Assembly: GCA_964401995.1 (NCBI GenBank)
Contig: CAYOAP010000004.1
Coordinates: 1 to 64,000, forward strand
Source of the DNA: DATCBF01 sp964401995
Lineage (GTDB): Bacteria > Actinomycetota > Thermoleophilia > Solirubrobacterales > 70-9
Reading direction: 5' to 3'
Length of the DNA stretch: 64,000 nt
The translations under genes were made by a program, and so were the position numbers. This document shows positions 41,640-49,596 of the stretch, in pieces (positions within the stretch are counted from its first letter, which is position 1; each line of letters starts with the position of its first letter). The notes under the pieces were generated by a model. It was given only the letters and a program-made list of their open reading frames with translations, ran no database searches and was not told the origin of the DNA.

Positions 41640-41711
41640 GGGGGAGTGAGTTAACGGCTATGCGCACGGTCTCCAAAACCGTGAATCCGGGTTCGAATCC
41701 CGGCTCCCCCG
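41640..41711 (+). tRNA. tRNA-Trp (anticodon CCA)
   Basis: The acceptor GGGGGAG pairs with CTCCCCC, discriminator G as for bacterial tRNA-Trp. The stem ACGGT/ACCGT encloses CTCCAAA (anticodon CCA). The T-arm is CCGGG-TTCGAAT-CCCGG. The D-stem is weak: AGTT against TGCG gives only two pairs. CCA is not encoded. Confidence 0.85.
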
Positions 41712-41741
41712 TTCGTTGTGAGCAATTCGAGGAGGACTGCG

Positions 41742-42299
41742 GTGCGCAAGGTCATCTACTCGATGGGGGTTTCGCTGGACGGCTTCATAGCCGGGCCAGG
41801 CGGCGAGATCGATTGGACGGCGCCGGACGAGGAGCTGCACCGGTTCCACAACGAGCAGACGCGGGAGCTGGGCGCGCACTTCTGCGGGCGGCGGCTCTAC
41901 GAAGTGATGCTCTATTGGGAGACCGCTGAGGAAAACCCGTCGGCGGGGGAGGTGGAGCTTGAGTTCGCCCGGATCTGGAAGGGCCTGCCGAGGGTCGTCT
42001 TCTCGAAGACATTGGATGAGGTCGAGGGCAACGCCAGGCTGGCCCGGGAGGGAATCGCGGAGGAGGTCGCCAAACTGAGGGAGCAGCCAGGCAAGGACCT
42101 GGCGGTCGGCGGCGCCGGCCTGGCCGCCAGCTTCGCCAAGCTGGGCTTGATCGACGAGTACCGGCTCTTCGTCAGCCCGGTCGTGCTCGGCGGCGGCACA
42201 CTCTTCTTTCCGGCCCTGGAGGAGAAGGTCGACCTGGAGCTGGTCGAGACGCGGACCTTCGGCTCTCGCGTCGTCTATCTCCGCTACCGGCGGGCCTGA
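41742..42299 (+). CDS. RibD C-terminal/DHFR-like reductase
   Basis: A 185-residue protein of the dihydrofolate-reductase-like RibD C-terminal family: VIYSMGVSLDGFIAGPGGEI, FCGRRLYEVMLYWET, PRVVFSKTLDEVEGNARL, DLAVGGAGLAASFAKLGLID and VSPVVLGGGTLFFPALE. The NADPH Gly-Gly turn is present. GTG start behind GGAGG at 7-base spacing; a GTG eight codons upstream is less well placed. These proteins are not normally the cell's folate enzyme; the substrate is unknown. Confidence 0.85.
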   Translation: MRKVIYSMGVSLDGFIAGPGGEIDWTAPDEELHRFHNEQTRELGAHFCGRRLYEVMLYWETAEENPSAGEVELEFARIWKGLPRVVFSKTLDEVEGNARLAREGIAEEVAKLREQPGKDLAVGGAGLAASFAKLGLIDEYRLFVSPVVLGGGTLFFPALEEKVDLELVETRTFGSRVVYLRYRRA

Positions 42300-42305
42300 G
42301 GGCGC

Positions 42306-43538
42306 TCAGGGCTTCGTCGGTTCGAGGCCGATCAGGTCGTAGTAGCCGATCAGGTAGAGGCGGCGGCCGTCGGAGATGACCGGCGTGTAGCCGGCCTGGC
42401 GCAGCTCGAAGGTTTTCTTGTGGGTGAGGGCATCGATGCCGATCGCGTCGCGGGTCTTGAAGCTCGAGGTGTAGACGGTGTGGCCGATCACGGTCGCGGT
42501 GCCCGGGATCGGGCCGCCGACGTCGTAGTGCCACTCCTGCTTGCCGGTGGCTGCGTCGAGGGCGTAGAAGCGGCCGTTTTCAGCGCCGATATAGACGGTC
42601 GGGCGGGTGCCGGGGACCTGGGCCACGGCCGGCGAGCCGTAAACGAAGGCGTTGGTCGGAAAGGCCCAGGAGACCTTGCCACTGTTTTCGTCGAAGCTGT
42701 AGACGGTGCCGTCGTCGCGGGCGGCGTAGACGTGCCCAAAGGCGATCGCGGGGGAGGAGAAGAAGCCGCCCTGGCCGAATGGCGGCACCTTGGTCGTGTT
42801 GGTGCGCCAAACCAGCTTGCCCGAGGTCGCGTCGAGGCAGAACATCGCTCCCTCGTAATCGGCCACGTAGACGCGCCCGTGATGGAAGCTGGGGCTGGCT
42901 TTGATCGCGCCCGGTGAGTTGAACTGCCAGCGAATCTTGCCGTCAGAGGCTCGCAGCGCGATCACGTTTGTCTGGTCGGAGCCGATGTAGAGCGTTCCGC
43001 CGACCGCCATCGGTGAGGATTCGAGGTGGGAATGCAGGTTGCGTTTCCAGACCGGCTTGCCGCTGGCGGCGTCGACAGCGACCAGGTCGCCGTCGAGGTA
43101 TGCGAAGAACACCTTGCCCTGGTGGTAGACCGGGGCGGTGACGTCGGTCTGCTTGCCCTTGTCGCGCGGATCGGTAACTCGTTCCCAGAGAATCTTGCGG
43201 TCGCGAAGCCGGACCGCTTTCGCGTTGCCGTACTTGTTGACGACATAGGCGATGCCGTCGGCGACGGCGGGCGGGAACTCGATCAGCGCGTGGGTGTTGA
43301 TCGACCAGGCCTGGCGCAGCGGCGGGTCGAGCACGCGCTTGTGGGCTGGGAGGTAATGGGTCCGCTCCGGCACCCGCCCGAACAGCGGCCAGTCGACGAG
43401 CCCGGATTCGCTCGATGCCGAGCCTGCCTGGGACTTGCCGTTGGAGCTGCCGCCGCTCCCACAGCCACCGATCGCCAGCACGCAAGCGGCAACCGCCGCG
43501 AGGGCTAGGCCGCGGCATGTCCAGGGCTTGAGGCGCAT
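42306..43538 (-). CDS. PQQ-repeat beta-propeller lipoprotein
   Basis: A 410-residue lipoprotein: MRLKPWTCRGLALAAVAACV leads to the lipobox IGGC. At least six repeats of the PQQ/BamB type follow, e.g. GDLVAVDAASGKPVWKRNL, NVIALRASDGKIRWQF, AMFCLDATSGKLVWRT, TVYSFDENSGKVSWAF and RFYALDAATGKQEWHYD. This is a binding or scaffold propeller; catalytic PQQ residues are not evident. The ATG is chosen for the signal peptide, since the longer frame overlaps tRNA-Gly. Confidence 0.85.
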   Translation of the reverse strand: MRLKPWTCRGLALAAVAACVLAIGGCGSGGSSNGKSQAGSASSESGLVDWPLFGRVPERTHYLPAHKRVLDPPLRQAWSINTHALIEFPPAVADGIAYVVNKYGNAKAVRLRDRKILWERVTDPRDKGKQTDVTAPVYHQGKVFFAYLDGDLVAVDAASGKPVWKRNLHSHLESSPMAVGGTLYIGSDQTNVIALRASDGKIRWQFNSPGAIKASPSFHHGRVYVADYEGAMFCLDATSGKLVWRTNTTKVPPFGQGGFFSSPAIAFGHVYAARDDGTVYSFDENSGKVSWAFPTNAFVYGSPAVAQVPGTRPTVYIGAENGRFYALDAATGKQEWHYDVGGPIPGTATVIGHTVYTSSFKTRDAIGIDALTHKKTFELRQAGYTPVISDGRRLYLIGYYDLIGLEPTKP

Positions 43539-43547
43539 CGAGGTCGA

Positions 43548-43618
43548 AGCGGCGGACGGGAATCGAACCCGCATCATCGCCTTGGAAGGGCGAGGCTCTA
43601 CCGTTGAGCTACCACCGC
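43548..43618 (-). tRNA. tRNA-Gly (anticodon TCC)
   Basis: Read on the minus strand, the acceptor GCGGTGG pairs with CCGCCGC with one G-T wobble. The anticodon loop is CTTCCAA (TCC), and the T-arm is GCGGG-TTCGATT-CCCGT. CCA is not encoded. It lies ten bases ahead of the PQQ-repeat gene on the same strand. Confidence 0.93.
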
Positions 43619-43758
43619 ATGGACTGGCCCGCTCGCTAGAGCCGCCTGTTCCTATGGACAGTTTGCCCAATGCGGGCGCGATTTGGCATCTCGTCGAGGG
43701 CGGGCCGGGGTGCCGGCGCCACCCCGGCCAGCGAATTCGTCAGAATGCAGATCAGTCA

Positions 43759-43832
43759 CGGGGCGTGGCGCAGTCTGGTAGCGCACTCGGCTGGGGGCCG
43801 AGCGGTCGCTGGTTCAAATCCAGTCGCCCCGA
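43759..43832 (+). tRNA. tRNA-Pro (anticodon GGG)
   Basis: The acceptor CGGGGCG pairs with CGCCCCG, discriminator A. The stem CTCGG/CCGAG encloses CTGGGGG (anticodon GGG), and the T-arm is GCTGG-TTCAAAT-CCAGT. CCA is not encoded. Twenty bases of its anticodon arm recur exactly at 44701-44720. Confidence 0.95.
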
Positions 43833-43976
43833 TCAGAGAGTTGCGGGCCGACCGCGACGAGGTAATCCGGGCGGCCTACAAGAGCCGGGCGCTGTTGTAT
43901 GGTGGGCCGCGTGAGGTTCCGGCGACCCGTTGGAGCCCGGCGTAGGCCCGTGCCGCGCCCCTCGTCGCTCACCTAA

Positions 43977-44573
43977 ATGAGGAATGGCTCACTCGTGGAA
44001 ATAAACAGAAACCGGTTGGCACTGGGGCTTCTCGTCGCCTCAATCTCGATCCTCGTTCTCGCCTTGCCGGCTTCAGCGGCGAAGAAGCTCGCGCCGCCCA
44101 AGGCGGGCGCTTGGAAGATCCTCTCCAAGGACTCCGGCCAGGTTGTCGGCCACTTCAAGGTGACCAAGCAGCTGACGCTTGCGGGCCTGACGGTGAAGAC
44201 GCCCGGCGAAGAAGGTTGGCAGGAACGTGAAGCCAGCTGTGGGCCTGGGACGCTCAGCATTCCCAGCAGCTCCGCCTATCAGCTGCCGATCTTGCATTTC
44301 GCAGGCTCCAGTGGCCCGCTCGAACCGGGCCCGTTCAACGGTTGGGTCGTGGCCGCCAGTGCCGGCTCGATCGGGGGTGGCGCGCTGGAGGCGGCCGAAA
44401 CCACGGTCGACTTCGACGGAGTCGTCAATTACCATGAAAAGGTCAGCCCGGTCCACACGAGTTACCCGGCTCAGATCCTGATCGTTCTCACTGCTAGCCA
44501 CGGGAAGCGCCTAGGGGACATTCTCTACAGGAATGATGAATGCTCGCTCCAGTTCGGCGTCAGACGGGGATAA
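43977..44573 (+). CDS. Secreted protein, unknown
   Basis: A 198-residue protein with a signal peptide (LALGLLVASISILVLALPAS-AA). The mature part is beta-rich (GAWKILSKDSGQVVGHFKVT, LAGLTVKTPGEEGW, DFDGVVNYHEKVSPVHTS) and contains a few Cys. I do not recognise the family. It lies between tRNA-Pro and the duplicated tRNA-Pro anticodon arm. Confidence 0.6.
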   Translation: MRNGSLVEINRNRLALGLLVASISILVLALPASAAKKLAPPKAGAWKILSKDSGQVVGHFKVTKQLTLAGLTVKTPGEEGWQEREASCGPGTLSIPSSSAYQLPILHFAGSSGPLEPGPFNGWVVAASAGSIGGGALEAAETTVDFDGVVNYHEKVSPVHTSYPAQILIVLTASHGKRLGDILYRNDECSLQFGVRRG

Positions 44574-44772
44574 GTGGCAGTCCGCTGCTGACTGGGTCGG
44601 CGCTGGCGTGGTACCAGCTTTGGTGCCCGACCCATCGTCCGAAATGTCCGATGCGTCCCGAGGCGGGGACGCGTGGGGACGCATGGGGCAGCTGCCGCCG
44701 TCGGCTGGGGGCCGAGCGGTGCTATCACGTTGTTCTCCGCAAGGCTTGTCGACCCGCTCGAGCGCACCTCGC
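44574..44772. other. Spacer with hairpin and tRNA-Pro fragment
   Basis: TGGGTCGG (44590-44597) pairs with CCGACCCA near 44626-44633, making a hairpin 16 bases after the preceding gene that may end its transcript. Bases 44701-44720 are identical to 43787-43806 of tRNA-Pro. No gene is supported here. Confidence 0.55.
44701..44720 (+). repeat. 20-base copy of the tRNA-Pro anticodon arm
   Basis: TCGGCTGGGGGCCGAGCGGT matches tRNA-Pro(GGG) positions 43787-43806 exactly, covering most of the anticodon stem-loop, and diverges on both sides. Such partial copies can mark attachment sites of integrated elements. Confidence 0.7.
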
Positions 44773-45366
44773 CTAACGCGTCGAGGGGCAGTCGATGCTG
44801 ACTTTTGCCGTCGACTGGATCGTGCGGCCTTTGACCTTGACCTTGGCGGTGTAGATGTATTCCCCGTCGAATTCGTCGGACGAGGGGCCCTCGTACTGGC
44901 CCGCTTCTGAGGCGAAACTGACGATCGGCTCGTAGTAGAGGCCTTCGGGCGTCACCGGCGGCGAGCCGACCCCGAAGCTGCCTTTGCCGTAGATCTTCGA
45001 GAACGCCACCAGCTGGCTGAAGTCGGGGCTGGCGACTGCGTCGAAGCCGTAGGGGAGGGTGTCCTTGAACTGGACCGGCGCCGCTTTCGGGATCCCGTTC
45101 GCCTTGACGAAGACGGTCAGGTAGACCTGCTGCGGCGGTCCGATCGGGCCGTCGGCGCCAACGATCGCATCGCACATGCTCGCCGACTTGACCGTCGTCC
45201 CCTTGACGACGAAGAGCTGGTTGATGCCGAAGCCGAGGACTGTGAAAGACGGGGCCGGCTTGTGGCCCTTGCCCGCCGCGAGCGAGGTCGCCGGAGCGGA
45301 GACGAGGGCGAGGGATCCGAGCAGCAGGCAGGCGGCGACGGGGACGAGCGTGGCAAGGCGCTTCAT
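44773..45366 (-). CDS. Secreted protein, unknown
   Basis: A 197-residue exported protein whose ATG lies 5 bases behind AAGGAGA. The signal peptide is MKRLATLVPVAACLLLGSLA. The mature part has TVLGFGINQLFVVKGTTVKS, YLTVFVKANGIPKAAPV, and KVKVKGRTIQSTAKVSIDC, with one Cys pair possible (C near residues 64 and 193). The fold looks all-beta; I do not recognise a family. Confidence 0.65.
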   Translation of the reverse strand: MKRLATLVPVAACLLLGSLALVSAPATSLAAGKGHKPAPSFTVLGFGINQLFVVKGTTVKSASMCDAIVGADGPIGPPQQVYLTVFVKANGIPKAAPVQFKDTLPYGFDAVASPDFSQLVAFSKIYGKGSFGVGSPPVTPEGLYYEPIVSFASEAGQYEGPSSDEFDGEYIYTAKVKVKGRTIQSTAKVSIDCPSTR

Positions 45367-45534
45367 CGGTTCTCCTTTTGGAGCACGGCGGGACGAATGG
45401 ACGGCCATCCTAAGCTCGACGATACGTGGACGCAAACCGCCGCGCCCGTGCCCGGGGTGGTGTAGGCGAAATCCGCGTACAGCCGTTTCCGACGTGCTTG
45501 CCCTCTCTTTACTTGCCGGGCTAGACTCGCGTCC

Positions 45535-46062
45535 GTGTTCGGCCATAAGAAGCTCCTGCGCGACGGCACGCAGCTCGACGGTGTCCTGATCGAGTCCGAC
45601 GACGGCAAGGTCCTGGTCAACGCTGCCAGTTCCTACCGCGTCAAGGTTCGGGTCACGTTCGAGGATGGCACGCTGGGTGAGTTCGAGGACCGGCTTCACA
45701 CGAAGGACGCCGGCATGAAGGGCATTGGGGCGGTGGTGCCGGTCCGCTTCGATCCCTCCGACCGCACGAAGATCGCAGTCGACGGGGCCGAGCTGCACCG
45801 GCGTCGGGAGACCGACGAGGCTCAGCGTGAGGCGGCCTTTGCGGCGACGCCGGAGCCGCTGGCCTCGGCCAGCTCCTCCGCGCAGCTGCAGGAACTGTGG
45901 ACGCAGAAGAAGGCGATGGACACCCGCGGCTCGGAGCTGCGGCGGACTGGAGCTCCGCGCGAGGAGGTGGGCGCCTGGGTGCATGAAAGTGAAGCCCTCG
46001 ACGCTCGTTTCCGCGCGCTCAAAGCGCAGCATCCAGATTGGGCGCCCTCGGCGGGAGCCTAG
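45535..46062 (+). CDS. Hypothetical protein with beta-rich N-terminus and helical tail
   Basis: A 175-residue soluble protein with a GTG start. The first 90 residues alternate strands and turns (LRDGTQLDGVLIESDDGKVL, KVRVTFEDGTLGEFEDRL, VVPVRFDPSDRTKIAVDG), like small domains that evaluate a range or barrel. The rest is a charged helix. It runs divergently from the secreted protein gene over a 168-base spacer. No function assigned. Confidence 0.65.
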   Translation: MFGHKKLLRDGTQLDGVLIESDDGKVLVNAASSYRVKVRVTFEDGTLGEFEDRLHTKDAGMKGIGAVVPVRFDPSDRTKIAVDGAELHRRRETDEAQREAAFAATPEPLASASSSAQLQELWTQKKAMDTRGSELRRTGAPREEVGAWVHESEALDARFRALKAQHPDWAPSAGA

Positions 46063-46124
46063 TCTCGAGACCGTCCAGCTAGCTCGTCGCCCGCGTCCCC
46101 ACGCCCCTTGATCACCGCTTATCT

Positions 46125-46931
46125 GTGAGCGACGATGCAATCCCCATGCGCATTCTGATCCCACTTCCCGATCGCGATTTCGACACGACCGAGGTCGCGG
46201 TGCCTTGGCGGCTGCTCACCGATCGTGGTCACGAAATCGTCTTTGCGACGCAGGGGGGAGGCAGCGCTCCCCAGTGTGACTCCAAGCTGCTGAGCGGCGT
46301 CCTCTTCGGCAAGCTGGGGGCCGAGCCTGAGCCGATCTCCTTCTATGAGCAGTTGACCGATGACCCGGCGTTTCGCGATCCGGTCGCCTGGGGGCAGGTC
46401 GAGCCGGCTGAGTTCGACGGCCTGCTCTTGCCCGGCGGACACGCTCAGGGCATGCGCCAGTATCTGGATGACGCGGAGCTGCAGGCGAAGGTCGCTGCCT
46501 TCTGGGCCTTGGAGCGCCCGGTCGGGGCGATCTGCCACGGAGTCATCGTGCTCGCGCGGAGCATCGATCCAGCCAGTGGCCGCAGCGTCATCGCCGGGCG
46601 GCGGACGACCTGCCTGCCCAAGTACATGGAGCGCGGCGGCTTCCTGCTGACCGCCTGGAAGCTGGGCCGCTACTACCGCACCTACCCTGCCTACGTCGAG
46701 GACGAGGTGATCGCCGCGCTCGCCGATCCTGCCGATTTTGAGCGCGGGCCCCGCACCACAAAGCGCGGCACCGACGCCGACGACTCAGCCGCCTTCGTGG
46801 TGCAGGACGGCAACTACCTCTCGGCTCGCTGGCCCGGCGATGCTTACCTTTTCGCCAGGCGCTTCGACCAGATGCTGGGGGAGCGCTCGGGCGCCGTCGC
46901 TGGGCAGGGAGCGGATGAGACGGCTGTTTGA
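46125..46931 (+). CDS. DJ-1/PfpI-family protein
   Basis: A 268-residue class I amidotransferase-like protein. The N-terminus MRILIPLPDRDFDTTEVAVP (from an ATG seven codons after the listed GTG) starts the flavodoxin-like fold. The nucleophile elbow is GAICHGVIVLARS with Cys and the following His; FDGLLLPGGHAQGMRQYL carries the oxyanion Gly-Gly. Family members act as proteases, hydratases or glyoxalases, so activity is open. Seventeen bases overlap with the next gene. Confidence 0.85.
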   Translation: MSDDAIPMRILIPLPDRDFDTTEVAVPWRLLTDRGHEIVFATQGGGSAPQCDSKLLSGVLFGKLGAEPEPISFYEQLTDDPAFRDPVAWGQVEPAEFDGLLLPGGHAQGMRQYLDDAELQAKVAAFWALERPVGAICHGVIVLARSIDPASGRSVIAGRRTTCLPKYMERGGFLLTAWKLGRYYRTYPAYVEDEVIAALADPADFERGPRTTKRGTDADDSAAFVVQDGNYLSARWPGDAYLFARRFDQMLGERSGAVAGQGADETAV

Positions 46932-47463
46932 GGCAGCGGGCCGTCCCCGTTGGCTCGCGGTTTCGGGGGTGGCGACCGTCCTTCTCTACCTGGCGATGGT
47001 CCCTTCGTTGCACGGGATGTCGGGCCACGGCGCATCGCTGGGATCTTTCGAGGACGCCGGCAGCGTCAGCGCAAGCAGCAGGATCGTCAGCGAATGGGGG
47101 AGCGCGGGGCAGGATGCGGCGCGGACGCAGTTGCTGATTGACCTGCCGTTCATGGTCAGCTACGCGTTGTTCCTCGCGGGCGCCTGCATGTTCGTCGCCG
47201 GGCGGGCTCGGCGGCTGGGGCGAGTGCGACTAGCGCGGGTCGCGGAGGTCGTGGCTTGGTTTGGGCCGATCGCGGCGGCGCTCGACCTTGCCCAGGACAT
47301 CTCCCTCGCCCTGATCCTGGGTGGACACCACGTGCAGCCCTGGCCGCGGATCTCGGCCGACACCGCCGTCGTCACCAGGGGCCTGGCCGCATTTGCATTC
47401 CTGTTCGCCATCATTGGCGCGGCTGCCACCTTCACCAGGACAGCGCCAAGCGCTGCGAGGTGA
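46915..47463 (+). CDS. Hypothetical membrane protein
   Basis: A 182-residue protein with about four membrane helices (WLAVSGVATVLLYLAMVPSL, LLIDLPFMVSYALFLAGACM, VVAWFGPIAAALDLAQDISL, GLAAFAFLFAIIGAAATF). The ATG lies inside the end of the PfpI gene, so the two are coupled. Family not recognised. Confidence 0.7.
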   Translation: MRRLFEAAGRPRWLAVSGVATVLLYLAMVPSLHGMSGHGASLGSFEDAGSVSASSRIVSEWGSAGQDAARTQLLIDLPFMVSYALFLAGACMFVAGRARRLGRVRLARVAEVVAWFGPIAAALDLAQDISLALILGGHHVQPWPRISADTAVVTRGLAAFAFLFAIIGAAATFTRTAPSAAR

Positions 47464-47486
47464 GGACCCGCTAAGGAGAACCCACG

Positions 47487-48047
47487 GTGCCTGCTCAGCT
47501 CAAGCACGTCGACCCGAACCGCCCGCCCGGCCTGTTCCGCCGCGCTTATGCCGCGCTTGCCAACACTGCCCTGGGCAGGTTCATGTCGGTCCACATCGTC
47601 TGGAAGGTTGATCCGCATCTGATGCGGGCGACCCGGGGCCGCATCGGGATGGGGTTGGTCATGCCCACCGCGCTGCTTGAAACCAAGGGCGCGAAAAGCG
47701 GCGCGCTTCGACGCAACGTCGTCATCTACTTCCACGACGGCGACTTGGTCACGATCGTCGCCTCAAAACTCGGCCAGGCAAAAGATCCGGCCTGGTTTCA
47801 CAACCTCCGAGCCCACCCTGATGTCACCTTCGGCGGCATCCCCATGCGGGCGACGGTGGTCAGTGGCGAAGCTGAGCGCAACAGGCTTTGGGCTCTCGCC
47901 GACCGGGTCTTCGCCCCCTACGCGGCGTACCGTCGAGAAGCGGCGATGGCGAACCGGACGATCCCGATTGTCCAGCTTGCCGCCCGGGCGGCGATCGGCG
48001 ATGTCCGGTCAGAGGCGCAGGCCGTTGAGCAGGTCGACGATCACTAG
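47487..48047 (+). CDS. F420-dependent nitroreductase-like oxidoreductase (Ddn family)
   Basis: A 186-residue split-barrel protein of the deazaflavin-dependent nitroreductase family, which uses reduced F420 to act on enones, nitro compounds or quinones. TALLETKGAKSGALRRNVVI matches the T-x-GRKSG-x-x-R motif for F420 phosphate contacts. FHDGDLVTIVASKLGQAKDP and AWFHNLRAHPDVTF are further signatures. GTG start behind AAGGAG. It fits the F420 gene block 14 kb away. Its 3' end overlaps that of the convergent TetR gene by 39 bases. Confidence 0.85.
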   Translation: MPAQLKHVDPNRPPGLFRRAYAALANTALGRFMSVHIVWKVDPHLMRATRGRIGMGLVMPTALLETKGAKSGALRRNVVIYFHDGDLVTIVASKLGQAKDPAWFHNLRAHPDVTFGGIPMRATVVSGEAERNRLWALADRVFAPYAAYRREAAMANRTIPIVQLAARAAIGDVRSEAQAVEQVDDH

Positions 48048-48599
48048 CTCCGAGCGCTTTCGCGCTGCCGCGCGGTCACTGGAGGCGACGATCAGCATCG
48101 CCGCCTCGATCAGGGCGCCGAGGAGGATGTGGGCGGTCGTCTCCGGGTCGCGTGATGCAAGTTCGCCTGCCTCGATCGCGGCGGTCACCAGGGCAAGCAC
48201 GGCGCCGATGCCGAACTTGCTCGCCGCCTCCCGCCAGCCCTCCCAGCCAAGGACGGCTCGGCTCTGGGCCAGCCCGATGCGGCGTAGCTCCTCATCGGTC
48301 TCGCATAGACGCAGATAGGTCCTGGCGGCAGCGAGGAGCGCCTCGAAGGGGCTTGCCGCATTCAGCGCCTGCGCGGCGATCAGCTCGATGACGCGCTGCT
48401 CGCTGGCTTCAAAGATGGCTAAGAACAGCTCAAGCTTCCCTGGGAAGTGGTGGTAAAGCGCGCCGCGGCTTACCCCTGAGCGCTCCAGGATCTGCTCGAT
48501 CGAGACCAGGTCGTAGTCACGCTCCATGAAGAGGTCGTGCGCGGCCTCGATTACGGCCTCCCGAGCTCCCTCGCGTGGCCGCCCGCGTGCTTTCCGCAT
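48009..48599 (-). CDS. TetR-family repressor
   Basis: A 196-residue repressor. The HTH is REAVIEAAHDLFMERDYDLV, SIEQILERSGVSRGALYHHF, ending PGKLELFLAIFE. The C-terminal ligand domain is all-helical and unassigned. The ATG giving MRKARGRPREGAREAV is used; a GTG four codons upstream is possible. It is divergent from the DUF4242 gene with a perfect palindrome between, so it probably controls both. Confidence 0.88.
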   Translation of the reverse strand: MRKARGRPREGAREAVIEAAHDLFMERDYDLVSIEQILERSGVSRGALYHHFPGKLELFLAIFEASEQRVIELIAAQALNAASPFEALLAAARTYLRLCETDEELRRIGLAQSRAVLGWEGWREAASKFGIGAVLALVTAAIEAGELASRDPETTAHILLGALIEAAMLIVASSDRAAARKRSELVIVDLLNGLRL

Positions 48600-48624
48600 T
48601 TCGGCAGCCACTGAACTGCAGTAT

Positions 48625-48647
48625 ATTACCGACTGATAGTCGGTAAT
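48625..48647. promoter_or_regulatory. TetR-type operator palindrome
   Basis: ATTACCGACT-GAT-AGTCGGTAAT is a perfect 10-base inverted repeat with a 3-base centre between the TetR and DUF4242 starts. The size and position fit a TetR dimer-of-dimers or dimer site. Confidence 0.8.
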
Positions 48648-48669
48648 TTCCACGACCGAGAGGAATGGA

Positions 48670-48957
48670 ATGAAGACGTACGTGATCCGCCGCGAGAAGG
48701 GTTGGCGCAATCCGGAGGAGCTGGGAGTCGCTGCCGAGCGATCAAAAGAGATTGCCGCGAGCGAGTTCCCCGACGACATTCGCTGGATCCGCAGCTATGT
48801 GATTGGCGAACCGGATGGTGGCCTCGGCACCGTCTGCATCTACCAGGCAAGTGGGATAGAGGCGATCCGCGATCACGCCAAGCGGGTTGACATGCCCGCC
48901 GACGAGATTCTCGAGGTAGCCGACACTGTGGTCATCCGGCCCGATCCCGAGTCATAG
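48670..48957 (+). CDS. DUF4242 (SCO4226-like) small protein
   Basis: A 95-residue ferredoxin-like protein: MKTYVIRREKGWRNPEELGV, IRWIRSYVIGEPDGGLGTVC, IYQASGIEAIRDHAKRVDMP and EVADTVVIRPDP match DUF4242, a family that includes the nickel-binding SCO4226 of Streptomyces. His and Cys residues are available as ligands but metal binding is unproved. GAGAGGA precedes the ATG. It is the likely target of the divergent TetR gene. Confidence 0.82.
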   Translation: MKTYVIRREKGWRNPEELGVAAERSKEIAASEFPDDIRWIRSYVIGEPDGGLGTVCIYQASGIEAIRDHAKRVDMPADEILEVADTVVIRPDPES

Positions 48958-49524
48958 TCATAGGCCCTGGTCGCGGGCAACGGCGAGGGCCTTTGCCCAC
49001 CAGGCCAGGTCGCCGGCCACCGTCTCCAGCCGTGGATCGAGTGAGGCGAGGAGCTCGATCTCGAACGGGTCGGCTTTGATCGCGGGGCGCATCAGCTCCG
49101 GCAGGATGTGGATGGCGTGGCGGAGGGGCGCCATTTCGAGCTCGACCGCGACCAGGCGCAGCTGCTCGATCGCGCGGGCGCCGCCGGAGTTGCCATAGCC
49201 GATGAACGTGATCGGCTTGCGGTTGAGCTCCGGGAAGACCTGGTCGAGCGCGTTCTTCAGCACCGCTGGGTAGCCGTGGTTGTACTCGGCGGTGACGACC
49301 AGGTATCCATCGGCCCGATCGACTGCCTCGGCCCAGTGGGCGACCTCGGGCGGGTAGTCGCGATGCCCGTAGGCCGGCGCTTTCGCCTGCTCGTAGAAGG
49401 GCATCGGATAGTCGCGGAGGTCGAGAAGCTCGACCTCGAGATCGTCGCGCCCGGCGAGCCGATCCATCGCCCAGGCTGCCGCCTTCGCGCTGAACCGGCC
49501 TGGCCGCGTGGTTCCAAGGATCAC
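48958..49524 (-). CDS. NADPH-dependent FMN reductase (flavodoxin-like)
   Basis: A 188-residue flavodoxin-fold reductase. FMN phosphate-binding motif LGTTRPGRFSAKAAAW at the N-terminus, YLVVTAEYNHGYPAVLKNAL as the T-x-EYN-x-x-x-P motif, and FIGYGNSGGARAIEQL. The only usable start is a GTG immediately before LGTT; an in-frame TAG 14 codons upstream bars a longer form, so the first strand is short. It is convergent with the DUF4242 gene. Confidence 0.86.
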   Translation of the reverse strand: MILGTTRPGRFSAKAAAWAMDRLAGRDDLEVELLDLRDYPMPFYEQAKAPAYGHRDYPPEVAHWAEAVDRADGYLVVTAEYNHGYPAVLKNALDQVFPELNRKPITFIGYGNSGGARAIEQLRLVAVELEMAPLRHAIHILPELMRPAIKADPFEIELLASLDPRLETVAGDLAWWAKALAVARDQGL

Positions 49525-49596
49525 CTGGATGTGGGGGGTCTGCTCGACGATGCAGCGACCCTAGACGACCGTCAGGCCGGGCCTGGGCTCCGGGCG

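Noticed and set aside
44653..44700. GC-rich string GGGGACGCGTGGGGACGCATGG as a possible tandem repeat
   Set aside because: Only two short imperfect units; too little to call a repeat.
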